In this document: in pieces, positions 9,658-18,391 of the stretch
Numbering within the stretch: the first letter of the stretch is position 1
How the letters are laid out: each line of letters begins with the position of its first letter
Origin: an uncultured Bacteroidales bacterium
GTDB taxonomy: Bacteria; Bacteroidota; Bacteroidia; Bacteroidales; Bacteroidaceae
Length of the DNA stretch: 64,000 nt
Assembly: GCA_902779085.1 (NCBI GenBank)
Contig: CACYZY010000001.1
Location: 124,001 to 188,000, forward strand
Direction: 5' to 3'
Program-made: the position numbers and the translations under genes
Notes under the pieces: model-generated
Seen by the model: only the letters and a program-made list of their open reading frames with translations
The model's database searches: none
What the model was told of the DNA's origin: nothing

Positions 9658-11364
9658 ATGAGGAAGAGTATTAAGATAGTATTGGCTTTGATTGTATTAA
9701 TGATTAATGGTCAAATAGCCAATGGACAATCGGTAAAGTGGGCCGATAAGGCTCGTCAGGCAGTATTTTCTGTGGTTACCTATGGAGCTGATGGCAAGAT
9801 GTTGGGTACAGGCAATGGATTCTTTGTTAGTGAAGATGGTGTGGCATTGTCTGACTACGCATTGTTTAAAGGTGCCTCTCGAGCTGAAATTGTAAATGCA
9901 GATGGCAGACGTTTGCAGGTATTGGAAATTATGGGTGCTAACGAGATGTTCGATGTACTTAAGTTCAGAGTAGAGATGAACGGTCAGAAAGCTACTGCTT
10001 TGACTGTGGCTGCTAATGCTCCCACTAATGGTAGTCGTGTATATTTGTTGCCTTACTCCACACAGAAGAATACTGTTCCAACTCAGGGAACAGTTAAAGA
10101 AAGTACACGCGTGGCAGGTAGTTACCAATATTATACCCTGGAGTTACCTTTACAAGACAAAATGGTAAGTTGTCCGTTAATGGATTCTAATGGTCAAGTA
10201 TTTGCCTTGGCGCAACAGACATCAGATGATACTGATAAAAACACATGCTATGCCATAGATGCCCGTTTTGCTATGGATCAGGAAATCAGTGCACTCTCTT
10301 TGAACGATGGCTCTTTATCTAGTATTGGTATAAAGAAAGCCTTGCCTGATAGTGAAGAACAGGCTTTGGTAACGCTCTATATGGCTTCTACAACTAATAG
10401 AGAGGCATATTCCATGTTGCTGAATGATTTCATTACAAAGTTTCCCCAAAGTGCTGACGGATATGTTCGCCGCGCTACCTTTGAACTAGGTAAGTCGTTA
10501 GATGAGGCTGTTTTGGCTAAAGCAGAAGCAGACCTTGACAAGGCTTTGGAGGTATCTGCAGATAGGTCTGAAACTCTCTACGAGCGTGCTAATTTGTTTT
10601 ACAACTATCAATTAACTAATCCTGAAAAAACGTATAAGGATTGGACTTTTGAGAAAGCATTAAACGAGGTACGTGAAGCTCTGACTATCAATGACCTGCC
10701 TGCTTATAGTCAATTGGAAGCTGATATACTCTTTGCTATGCAGAATTATGCTGAGGCTTATACAGCTATAGAGAAAGTCAATGCTTCTGCTATGGCATCG
10801 GCAGCGACTTGGTATAGTGCAGCTCATTGTAAAGAACTGATGAATGCTCCAGCAGATGAGGTAATTGCCTTGATAGATAAGTGCGTAGGTATGTTTACCC
10901 CACCTTATACTGAACAGGCTGCTCCCTACTTGTTGGAACGTGCTCGCATTTATACGAATGCAGAGAAATACCGTCCAGCCTTGATAGATTACGATGAATA
11001 CTACAAGGCTGTTAATGGCAAGGTAAATGATCAGTTTTACTATTTGCGTGCTCAATGCTCTATGCAGGCAAAAGCATATCAGCGAGCGTTAGACGATTAT
11101 GCCGAGGCAATCGAATTGAACCCAGAAGAACTGACTTATCGTGCAGAATTGGCTGTGGTTAATATGCGAGTAGGGCGCAATGAAGAAGCTATAAAGGTGT
11201 TAGATGCTGCTATTGCCAAAGATGCTTCCTATGCAGAACTATATCGATTAAAAGGTTTGGCTCTCCTACAGTTAAAGAAAAACAATGATGCTCGCGCTGC
11301 TTTCAATAAGGCAAAGGAACTGGGAGACCCACAGGTAAATGCTTTAATTGAGAAATACTTTTGA
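9658..11364 (+). CDS. Exported protein: degenerate trypsin-like domain followed by TPR repeats
   Basis: A signal peptide (residues 1-23, cleaved near NGQ-S) precedes a domain that aligns with HtrA-type serine proteases: GTGNGFFVSEDGVAL and DVLKFRV mirror the usual GSGFIIDxDGYILTNNHV and DLALLKV segments. The catalytic histidine position is alanine (A68) and the GNSGGP motif reads MVSCPL, so only the Asp (about D99) survives and proteolysis is unlikely. From about residue 240 to the end are tetratricopeptide repeats (for example YHLRAQCSMQ-like and LYRLKGLALLQLKKNNDARAA units). Location is periplasmic by inference. It follows recN by 23 bases and may share its transcript. The 3' end overlaps the convergent folC by 21 bases. 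Role unknown; a peptide- or protein-binding scaffold is the simplest reading. Confidence 0.8.
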   Translation: MRKSIKIVLALIVLMINGQIANGQSVKWADKARQAVFSVVTYGADGKMLGTGNGFFVSEDGVALSDYALFKGASRAEIVNADGRRLQVLEIMGANEMFDVLKFRVEMNGQKATALTVAANAPTNGSRVYLLPYSTQKNTVPTQGTVKESTRVAGSYQYYTLELPLQDKMVSCPLMDSNGQVFALAQQTSDDTDKNTCYAIDARFAMDQEISALSLNDGSLSSIGIKKALPDSEEQALVTLYMASTTNREAYSMLLNDFITKFPQSADGYVRRATFELGKSLDEAVLAKAEADLDKALEVSADRSETLYERANLFYNYQLTNPEKTYKDWTFEKALNEVREALTINDLPAYSQLEADILFAMQNYAEAYTAIEKVNASAMASAATWYSAAHCKELMNAPADEVIALIDKCVGMFTPPYTEQAAPYLLERARIYTNAEKYRPALIDYDEYYKAVNGKVNDQFYYLRAQCSMQAKAYQRALDDYAEAIELNPEELTYRAELAVVNMRVGRNEEAIKVLDAAIAKDASYAELYRLKGLALLQLKKNNDARAAFNKAKELGDPQVNALIEKYF

Positions 11365-12600
11365 TGCCAGCAAGTCAGCTACAATAAAGTTACTGCCTCC
11401 TACGAAGATGAAGTCTTCTGGGAGGCTTTTTTTCATCGCTGCCCTCACTGCATTCTTCACACTGGCATAAGCTTTTCCTTTTAGCCCTGCTTCTGTTGCC
11501 AGATGTAAAAGTTGCTTTGCTGGCAATGCTCGATTCACACTAGCTTGAGTAAAGTAGTATATCGCTTCTTTAGGGAGTAAAGCAAGCACGCCACTTATGT
11601 CTTTGTCGTTCACCATACCGATCACAATATGCAGCTGATGGCATGATTGTTGGCGAAGCTGTTCCACAACGTAAGTAATGCCTCCTACGTTATGGCCTGT
11701 GTCGCATACAAGAGTAGGGTGGTCATGTAGCTTTTGCCATCGCCCCATTAATCCTGTCAGCTCCACCACATGGGCGAATCCTTCGCGCACATTCTCTTCA
11801 TCAAAATGATAGCCAGCTTCTTTTAATAAAGGCAATGCTGTAAACAAAGTGCGTTTGTTTTTCTCCTGGTAGATGCCCTTGAGTTCATATTCCACACCGG
11901 GATAATCCTCACGGTTATTCTCCTCAGCAAAATAGATAGGAGCACCCACTTCAGTAGCCTTTGCCATAAAAACTGGCTTGGTCTCAGGTGTGGTTTCTCC
12001 GATCACCACAGGAATACCTTTCTTGATAATGCCAGCTTTCTCTCCTGCAATCTTTGCCAATGTATTACCTAAGAACTGCACATGATCGAAACTGATATTG
12101 GTGATGATGCTCAAGTCTGGCGTAATAATATTGGTACAATCAAGTCTGCCTCCCAGACCTACTTCTATTACAGCTACATCTACCTGCTCGTCTGCGAAAT
12201 ATTTGAAAGCCATAGCTGTGGCTAATTCAAAAAAAGAAGGGCACAATGGTTCAAAGAAACTACGTTCAAGCTCTACAAAATCTACTACATACTCTTTGGA
12301 GATTGGCGTGCCGTTGATGCGGATGCGCTCGCGAAAATCCACTAAATGAGGTGAGGTGTATAGCCCTGTTTTGTAGCCGGCACTTTGCAGAATAGCGGCC
12401 AGTGTATGACTAACGGACCCTTTACCATTGGTGCCTGCTACATGGATGGTGCGAAACGAATGATGAGGATGGCCGAAATGTGCGTCTAAAGTCAATGTAT
12501 TATCTAATCCTTCTTTATAAGCAGCTCCACCCACACGCTGAAACATGGGAACTCGCTCATACAAATATTTCAGAGTCTCTTGATAGTCCATCTTTTTCAA
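11344..12600 (-). CDS. folC: Bifunctional folylpolyglutamate synthase / dihydrofolate synthase
   Basis: ATP-dependent ligase that adds glutamate to dihydropteroate and extends folate polyglutamate tails. The Mur-ligase-type P loop is AGTNGKGSVSH (about residues 53-63). The omega-loop region LYTSPHLVDFRERI and the DTGHNVGG motif in the C-terminal domain are diagnostic. 418 residues is normal. The ATG at 12600 gives MKKMDYQ; the internal Met at 12591 is an alternative. Transcribed leftward and convergent with the TPR gene, the two coding ends overlapping by 21 bases. Cytoplasmic. Confidence 0.95.
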   Translation of the reverse strand: MKKMDYQETLKYLYERVPMFQRVGGAAYKEGLDNTLTLDAHFGHPHHSFRTIHVAGTNGKGSVSHTLAAILQSAGYKTGLYTSPHLVDFRERIRINGTPISKEYVVDFVELERSFFEPLCPSFFELATAMAFKYFADEQVDVAVIEVGLGGRLDCTNIITPDLSIITNISFDHVQFLGNTLAKIAGEKAGIIKKGIPVVIGETTPETKPVFMAKATEVGAPIYFAEENNREDYPGVEYELKGIYQEKNKRTLFTALPLLKEAGYHFDEENVREGFAHVVELTGLMGRWQKLHDHPTLVCDTGHNVGGITYVVEQLRQQSCHQLHIVIGMVNDKDISGVLALLPKEAIYYFTQASVNRALPAKQLLHLATEAGLKGKAYASVKNAVRAAMKKSLPEDFIFVGGSNFIVADLLASKVFLN

Positions 12601-12630
12601 ATATTAAATATCTAGTTCACCCCACCAAAA

Positions 12631-12662
12631 TTTGTTTCTACATCCGATAAATCGTAACTTTG
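12631..12662 (+). promoter_or_regulatory. Promoter of the FAD oxidoreductase gene
   Basis: TTTG at 12631-12634, a 20-base spacer, and TAACTTTG at 12655-12662: a full match to the Bacteroidetes promoter pattern, with the ATG 40 bases downstream. Confidence 0.75.
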
Positions 12663-12702
12663 TGAGGTCAAAGATACACATTTTTTATAAAGGAGACGTG
12701 TT

Positions 12703-14268
12703 ATGAAGAAAAGAATAAACGTATTTTTGCTGCTGCTGTCTTTTATTATAGGCCTGAAAGCTGCAGAGACGGTTGATATCTGCATATATGGTGGGACATC
12801 TTCAGGGGTGATGGCAGCTTATACGACTTGTAAGGAAGGGAAATCTGTGTTATTGGTTGAACCCACAGACCGCATTGGAGGACTTACTACAGGAGGCTTA
12901 GGCGCTACCGACATAGGTAATCCATATATCATGAAAGGTTATACCTATGACTTTTACCGACGTATTGGTCAGCATTATGGCACCAGTTCCATGAAGTTTG
13001 CTTTCGAACCAAAAGTGGCTTTGGCCATTTATCAACAATATGTTGATGAGGCAGGTGTGCATGTTCTTTATAACCATCGTCTCTTGGAAGTTAAAAAAGA
13101 AGGTAATGTCATCAAGAGCATTTTAGTGGAGGACAGCCAACATCCTTCTCTTCAAACCAATATCACTATTGAAGCTCGCGAGTTTATAGATTGCTCTTAT
13201 GAAGGAGATCTGATGGCACGTGCTGGCGTAAGCTATACTATAGGTCGAGAAGGTAATAATGTTTATGGTGAGACTTGGAATGGTGCTTTCTGGTCACTTC
13301 ATCACCAACTGCCCGACTATGTTGATCCATACGTAGTGAAAGGTGACCCTAAAAGTGGATTGCTTTATGGTATCCTACCTGGAGAACCGCCTTTGCCAGG
13401 GGAGGGTGACAAACATATACAGGCCTACAATTTTCGCATTACTCTAACTGACGAGCCTTCCAATATGATTCCCATCGAGGAACCGGCTAACTATGACCCA
13501 CAGAAATACGAGCTGCTCATCCGCATGAAAGAGCGTGCTCCTTTCTCCGATCAAGGGCTGTCTGATATTTTCATATGGAGCGAGATGCCAGGGCGCAAGA
13601 CTGACATCAACAACAGAGGTGGATTCTCTACTGATATGATTGGCGAAAACTGGGATTATCCAGAAGCCAGTTATGAACGTAGGGCAGAAATTACACAAAA
13701 GCACCTCGACTATACCAAGGGTTTGTTGTATTTTATTGGTCATGATGAACGCATACCAGCTTTTGTGCGTAATGAGATGCAGCGTTGGGGATATCCTAAG
13801 GATGAGTTTCTTACTTCAGGTCATTTCACCCCTCAACTTTACATACGCGAAAGTCGTCGCATGTTGGGACGCTATGTGATGACGCAGGCCGATTGTGAGA
13901 GCAAGACCCTGGTGGATGATTATGTGGGTTGGGCTGCATATACTATGGATTCCCACAATTGTGGGCGATATGTCATCAATGGTATGGTAAAGAATGAAGG
14001 TAATGTAGAAATAGGTATCAAGGAGCCATATCGTGTTTCCTATAGATCGCTCACTCCCAAAGAAGAGGAATGTAGTAACTTGTTGGTACCTGTATGTCTG
14101 TCTGCTTCGCACATTGCTTATGGAAGTATCCGTATGGAACCTGTGTTTATGGTACTCGGACAAAGTGCAGCTTTGGCAGCTTGCCAGGCCATAGACCAAT
14201 GTGGTGGCATCGTTCAGAGTGTTGATGCCACCAAAGTCTATAGTAGAATGGAAAATTCAGTGAAATAA
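12703..14268 (+). CDS. Exported FAD-dependent oxidoreductase (PF12831 type)
   Basis: Residues 1-20 form a signal peptide ending at LKAAE. The dinucleotide-binding fold starts at once: CIYGGTSSGVMAAYTTCKEGKSVLLVEP, followed by the second glycine motif DRIGGLTTGGLG. The sequence continues through CSYEGDLMARAGVSYTIGRE and ends with FMVLGQSAALAACQA, the closing FAD-contact segment of the FAD_oxidored family. 521 residues. Such proteins are common next to sugar-degrading genes in Bacteroidales and are sometimes labelled xanthan lyase-like, but no lyase domain is seen here. The substrate is unknown; periplasmic. A strong TAnnTTTG promoter precedes it and it ends 2 bases before the convergent DHOD-like gene. 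Confidence 0.85.
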   Translation: MKKRINVFLLLLSFIIGLKAAETVDICIYGGTSSGVMAAYTTCKEGKSVLLVEPTDRIGGLTTGGLGATDIGNPYIMKGYTYDFYRRIGQHYGTSSMKFAFEPKVALAIYQQYVDEAGVHVLYNHRLLEVKKEGNVIKSILVEDSQHPSLQTNITIEAREFIDCSYEGDLMARAGVSYTIGREGNNVYGETWNGAFWSLHHQLPDYVDPYVVKGDPKSGLLYGILPGEPPLPGEGDKHIQAYNFRITLTDEPSNMIPIEEPANYDPQKYELLIRMKERAPFSDQGLSDIFIWSEMPGRKTDINNRGGFSTDMIGENWDYPEASYERRAEITQKHLDYTKGLLYFIGHDERIPAFVRNEMQRWGYPKDEFLTSGHFTPQLYIRESRRMLGRYVMTQADCESKTLVDDYVGWAAYTMDSHNCGRYVINGMVKNEGNVEIGIKEPYRVSYRSLTPKEEECSNLLVPVCLSASHIAYGSIRMEPVFMVLGQSAALAACQAIDQCGGIVQSVDATKVYSRMENSVK

Positions 14269-14270
14269 GC

Positions 14271-15254
14271 TTATTTCTTGAACTGTCCGTAGTATTTCAG
14301 GAACTGAGTACGTTCGAAGGTGTTGACGCCTTCGTTACGGTCGTGCATGTTCAGCATGCCTTTAAACATACTGATGTTGTCCATTGTGTGGGTATCCATC
14401 CATTCCGTTAAACCATCGGTCATTTCTTTGATAATGCCGTTTCCTTTCAGGTAGATGGCACTGCAAACCTCAACTGCAGACGCACCAGCCAAAATGCTCT
14501 TTACCACACCAGCAGCGTTGTGTACACCGCCAGAAACAGCAAAGCTATAATTGCTGATTGTAGCAGAAGCGATGCCTGTCCAGCGTAACGATTTGCACAA
14601 ATCTGTCTCGCTGGTGAAAGCTTTGCCTGCACATTGCTCTACTTTGTCGATATTGATATCGGTGGGGTAGAAACGGTTGAACAACACTACACCGTCAGCA
14701 CCATTCGCGCGCAACTGATGAATCAGAGCCACAGGATTAGTAAAGTTGTCTCCCAGTTTCATGATTACTGGTATCTTGACAACCTTCTTTACCAACTTCA
14801 ATATATCTATATGCTTTTTCTCAAAAGAACCATATTGGTATTCGAGTGAAGTCTGCAATGCCAGGATGTTAATTTCCAATGCATCAGCACCCGCATCCTC
14901 AATCTTCTTAGCGAATTCGGTCCAGTTGGCTTCGTCGTAAGCGTTGATACTGGCAATCACAGGAATATCTACCATTCTCTTGGTGTCACGAATAAGCGCA
15001 AAATATTCTTCCAATTTATGATTGCGCATGTATTCAGTCAAATCGTTACCGCCTACCACAAATGGGTCAAAGTCTTCCATATCCTCTACCTCAAGAAGGA
15101 TCTGCTCCTCAAAAAGCGACTTCAGAACAATGGCCCCAGCCCCAGCCTCGCAGAGTTTCTTGTTTTTCTCCGCGCTGTCCGTAAGACTTGAACTGCTCAC
15201 AATGATAGGGTTCTTGAGTTTCAACCCTGCATACGTAGTCTCTAATGTTCTCAT
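14271..15254 (-). CDS. Dihydroorotate dehydrogenase-like flavoprotein
   Basis: A TIM-barrel flavoprotein of the class 1 DHOD superfamily, 327 residues: TTYAGLKLKNPIIVSSSSLT at the N-terminus, phosphate-binding SGGVHNAAGVVKSILAGASAVEVCSA near the C-terminus. The segment that in true PyrD carries the N-x-S-C-P-N active-site loop reads EINILALQTSLEYQYG, with no cysteine, so orotate formation is doubtful. This variant is common in Bacteroidales beside a genuine pyrD elsewhere. It is the last gene of a leftward series (YggS 11 bases upstream). Possible roles include another NAD(P)H-flavin reductive step; I cannot choose one. Confidence 0.85.
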   Translation of the reverse strand: MRTLETTYAGLKLKNPIIVSSSSLTDSAEKNKKLCEAGAGAIVLKSLFEEQILLEVEDMEDFDPFVVGGNDLTEYMRNHKLEEYFALIRDTKRMVDIPVIASINAYDEANWTEFAKKIEDAGADALEINILALQTSLEYQYGSFEKKHIDILKLVKKVVKIPVIMKLGDNFTNPVALIHQLRANGADGVVLFNRFYPTDINIDKVEQCAGKAFTSETDLCKSLRWTGIASATISNYSFAVSGGVHNAAGVVKSILAGASAVEVCSAIYLKGNGIIKEMTDGLTEWMDTHTMDNISMFKGMLNMHDRNEGVNTFERTQFLKYYGQFKK

Positions 15255-15265
15255 AGTTGTATAGA

Positions 15266-15937
15266 TTATTTATTGTAATTTCTTTCGCCAAATATCATGG
15301 TGCCAATACGGATGAACGTACTACCATGTCGGATAGCGATGGGGTAATCTTCAGTCATTCCCATCGAAAGCTCCTTAAAAGCAGTCTCACCGGCAAACCA
15401 TTTGCTTTTCAGTTCCTCTAAAAATGCTTGCAAACTGGCAAATTCATGTTCCACCTGTATCATATCGTCCGTAAAGGTGGCCATGCCCATCAGTCCGCAG
15501 ATACGCACATGTGTCAGTTGTCTCCACGTTCCCTCGTTGAGCAATTCTCTGCACTCGTCGAAGGTCATGCCGAATTTGGTTTCCTCATGGGCAATATGTA
15601 TTTGCAATAGTACATCGATGATACGACCAGCCTTCTCAGCCTGGCGGTCCACTTCTTGCAACAGATGCAGACTGTCGATGCTGTGTATCATCGCCACAAA
15701 AGGAGCGATATACTTCACCTTGTTGGTTTGCAAATGCCCGATAAAGTGCCATTGGATATCGGCAGGAAGTACCTCATGCTTGGCTGTCATTTCCTGTACT
15801 TTATTCTCGCCAAATAAGCGTTGACCAACATCATAAGCTTCCATTACCGCTTCAACGGGATGAAACTTCGATACCGCTATCAGCTTAACACCAGCTGGCA
15901 GTTCTGAGGTAATAATTTTTATTTCTTCTGCAATCAT
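15266..15937 (-). CDS. yggS: YggS/PLPBP family pyridoxal-phosphate homeostasis protein
   Basis: Single-domain fold-type III PLP-binding protein, 223 residues, thought to keep free PLP and amino-acid/keto-acid pools balanced rather than to act as an enzyme. LIAVSKFHP carries the PLP lysine (K24); RLFGENKVQE, WHFIGHLQTNK and LSMGMTEDYPIAIRHGSTFIRIG are hallmark motifs, the last forming the phosphate cup. The start overlaps the end of the DUF4494 gene by four bases, so the two are translationally coupled. Cytoplasmic. Confidence 0.95.
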   Translation of the reverse strand: MIAEEIKIITSELPAGVKLIAVSKFHPVEAVMEAYDVGQRLFGENKVQEMTAKHEVLPADIQWHFIGHLQTNKVKYIAPFVAMIHSIDSLHLLQEVDRQAEKAGRIIDVLLQIHIAHEETKFGMTFDECRELLNEGTWRQLTHVRICGLMGMATFTDDMIQVEHEFASLQAFLEELKSKWFAGETAFKELSMGMTEDYPIAIRHGSTFIRIGTMIFGERNYNK

Positions 15938-16398
15938 CCAACTTCTGGTTTATCATCCTTGACACCAAATGGGAACACATCCATCAGTGGAGTCTCTTGT
16001 AAGCTGGCAATTACATAATCCATCATAGAGCCCCTCATTCCCTCATCTAGGTTCTTCAGGGCATTACGCAAATCGATTGCCTGTACCAACACCATTGTAC
16101 TGGTTTTCTTTTCTTTGCCACTTTTCTCGTCTAAAGTGATGAACACAAGTTTTGCCTTATACCAGCGATCGGCAGATGCATCTTCGCTGTAGAAAAGCTC
16201 TGAATAGTTGGCACGTTTGATATCAGATACAGTGAACTCACCTGTCATGAAAGGAGTCATCTCTTCAATGATACGTGCCTCAGCTTCTGTAAAGCTCAGC
16301 GCATCAACGAGGTAAGGTTCCGTCACTTTCTTAGTCATTCCGTTTTCTAATGTCTTTTCGTATTGAATCTTGCATTCAAACCAAGTATGTAATGCCAT
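15934..16398 (-). CDS. DUF4494 family protein
   Basis: A 154-residue soluble protein matching DUF4494 of Bacteroidetes: WFECKIQYEKTLENG at the start, VDALSFTEAEARIIEEM and KLVFITLDEKSGKEKK in the middle. No signal peptide, membrane segment or catalytic motif is visible. It is encoded between DedA and YggS and overlaps the latter by four bases, a gene pair that recurs in the phylum. Function unknown. Confidence 0.85.
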   Translation of the reverse strand: MALHTWFECKIQYEKTLENGMTKKVTEPYLVDALSFTEAEARIIEEMTPFMTGEFTVSDIKRANYSELFYSEDASADRWYKAKLVFITLDEKSGKEKKTSTMVLVQAIDLRNALKNLDEGMRGSMMDYVIASLQETPLMDVFPFGVKDDKPEVG

Positions 16399-16417
16399 AA
16401 TATATTAATTTTAGTTG

Positions 16418-17056
16418 TCAGTTTTTCTTTGTTCCTTTATAAATGAGATATCCCACAATCAGTACGCCTATCGCGATGAAAACATAGCCTATCTCGTGGC
16501 TATATTCCTTTACCTGCATCAGTAACTGCTCTTCAGTTTCTATACCTGGCACTTTGCTCAGATAATAACCTATGGCAGCAAGGATTGAGTTCCATATGCC
16601 AGCGCCTAAAGTGGTGTAAAGTATAAATGTACTCAGTTTCATCCTCGACAAACCAGCAGGAATGGAAATCAGCTGTCGCACTGCAGGGATGAGTCGTCCT
16701 ATAAAAGTTGATAAGGCTCCATGCTCAGCAAAATAGTCTTCCGCACGCTTTACCTTCGCCTCATCGATGAGACAGATGTGCCCCAAGCGACTATTGGCAA
16801 ACTTATAGATGATAGGTCTGCCTAACCATCGAGATAGATAATAGTTGATGAGTGCGCCGATGTTTGCTCCCAAAGTGGCAAAGAACACCACTAAGAAGAC
16901 GTTCATGCTACTGTCGCTGGCTGATTTCCAGGCAGCAGGCGGTACCACCACTTCTGATGGGAAGGGAATGAATGAGCTCTCTATTGCCATCAGCAATGTG
17001 ATGGTCCAATAGTTGAGGTGGTCGAGGCACCATTGTATAAATGCTACTGATTCCAT
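16418..17056 (-). CDS. DedA family (VTT-domain) inner-membrane protein
   Basis: 212 residues with the VTT/SNARE-associated core: FIPFPSEVVVPPAAW in the re-entrant segment, then GRLIPAVRQLISIPAGLSRM, the conserved F/GRxxPxxRxxxxxxAG motif. Several hydrophobic helices follow to the C-terminus. DedA proteins are membrane transporters tied to lipid-carrier (undecaprenyl phosphate) or phospholipid recycling and proton-motive-force maintenance. It sits 9 bases upstream-to-downstream from the TPR gene in the same leftward operon. Confidence 0.9.
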   Translation of the reverse strand: MESVAFIQWCLDHLNYWTITLLMAIESSFIPFPSEVVVPPAAWKSASDSSMNVFLVVFFATLGANIGALINYYLSRWLGRPIIYKFANSRLGHICLIDEAKVKRAEDYFAEHGALSTFIGRLIPAVRQLISIPAGLSRMKLSTFILYTTLGAGIWNSILAAIGYYLSKVPGIETEEQLLMQVKEYSHEIGYVFIAIGVLIVGYLIYKGTKKN

Positions 17057-17065
17057 ATTAATCTT

Positions 17066-18379
17066 TTAAATGCATAAGTTTTTCCTCACACTCTCCAACA
17101 GGTAGTTGATGGAAAACTCATCATTGGCTTCTATCATCATGATGGCCTCATTCAATTCGTTCTCAGAAAGGGGCTCGTCACTTAGCGAACTGTATTTTCT
17201 AAAGTCATCATACTTCTTCATAATCAGAGAGATGATGCCCATTGTCCTATATAAGTATTTACGTTCAGGCTCATTTTCAATCGCAGTCTTCAATTGATCT
17301 AAAGCAGCGTCGTAGTTTTTTTGATTCATATAAAGCATGGCCTTCTGGGTGAGAACTTCTGCATCGTTAGGCCTGTGTTCCAATACATTGTCAAAATATT
17401 TGATAGCCTGTTTGTCCCATCGCATGTGAGCATAACACACTCCTAAACGAAAATAGGTGTTGATGCGTTGCTCATCAGTAAGGTCCAGATGCTTGAGATA
17501 GAAGTTCATCAACTTGATAGCGTCTTCTGCCTTTTCCTGGTCGAGTAACAGTGCAAGGTCCATCTCATTCATGTCGCCTGGGGCCACAACATGCAGCTTG
17601 ATGGCTATCTTCAGGTTCTCCTTGGCCTTTTGTTCGTTTCCCAATAAGGCAAATAGATTGCATCTTGTCAAATAGGCCTCACCCATATCTTCATCGTTGG
17701 TAATGGAGAAATCGCAGGCATCCAGTGCCTTATTGTATTCTCCTAGTGCCAACTGGCATCTGCCAAGACTTAGCCAATAGTGAGCTGAGAACGGGTCTTT
17801 GTCAATCAGCTTCTCACACATCTCAATGGCTTCCTGATATTTGCCCGAATAGCAATAAGCATTCATGAGTATAGACATATAGTCTTCCTCTTCCTCCATG
17901 CCTTGCCCGTGCTTTTTCAACCAGTCTATGGCTTTATCAGAGAAATGAGCCTCCATAAACATGTTGGCCACCATGATGGGGTCGAAGTCATCAGGTGGAT
18001 ACGAGTTCAGCAGTTCTTCTGCCTTTTCGTATTCCTCACTCTCAATCATCAGGCGAACCTTCAGCAATTGCAGGTCGCCCGTATAATCATCTTCAATTTG
18101 GTTGGCCAAGATGATAGCGGCATCAAGATCTCCTTTGTCAAGATAACGGTAGGCTTGCTCTATCTGGAGCATGGTAACGTCAGGGTAGGTACGTAAGGCA
18201 TAATCCATCACCTCGTCGGCCTTATCGGGACAGTGGTTGTTGTCGTACCACATGCAAAGGTCGGCCAGGTCGTCAGGCTCCATATAAACATATTTCCCCT
18301 CTCTTCGCTGAGCTTCATACTCACGTGCCAGCTCGTTCAGCCTTTTCTCGTTGTCCGACAGCGGATTCCTTTTTACCAT
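17066..18379 (-). CDS. Cytoplasmic tetratricopeptide-repeat protein
   Basis: 437 residues of mostly helical repeats without a signal peptide. Recognisable TPR units include AHYWLSLGRCQLALGEYNKA (about residues 205-225), INTYFRLGVCYAHMRWDKQA and AEVLTQKAMLYMNQKNYDAA. The N-terminal part (DLADLCMWYDNNHCPDKADEV) is typical of a Bacteroidales TPR family. The role is presumably protein-protein scaffolding; no partner can be named. It lies 12 bases downstream of glnS and 9 bases upstream of dedA, implying co-transcription. Confidence 0.85.
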   Translation of the reverse strand: MVKRNPLSDNEKRLNELAREYEAQRREGKYVYMEPDDLADLCMWYDNNHCPDKADEVMDYALRTYPDVTMLQIEQAYRYLDKGDLDAAIILANQIEDDYTGDLQLLKVRLMIESEEYEKAEELLNSYPPDDFDPIMVANMFMEAHFSDKAIDWLKKHGQGMEEEEDYMSILMNAYCYSGKYQEAIEMCEKLIDKDPFSAHYWLSLGRCQLALGEYNKALDACDFSITNDEDMGEAYLTRCNLFALLGNEQKAKENLKIAIKLHVVAPGDMNEMDLALLLDQEKAEDAIKLMNFYLKHLDLTDEQRINTYFRLGVCYAHMRWDKQAIKYFDNVLEHRPNDAEVLTQKAMLYMNQKNYDAALDQLKTAIENEPERKYLYRTMGIISLIMKKYDDFRKYSSLSDEPLSENELNEAIMMIEANDEFSINYLLESVRKNLCI

Positions 18380-18391
18380 TTAACTCCTAAC

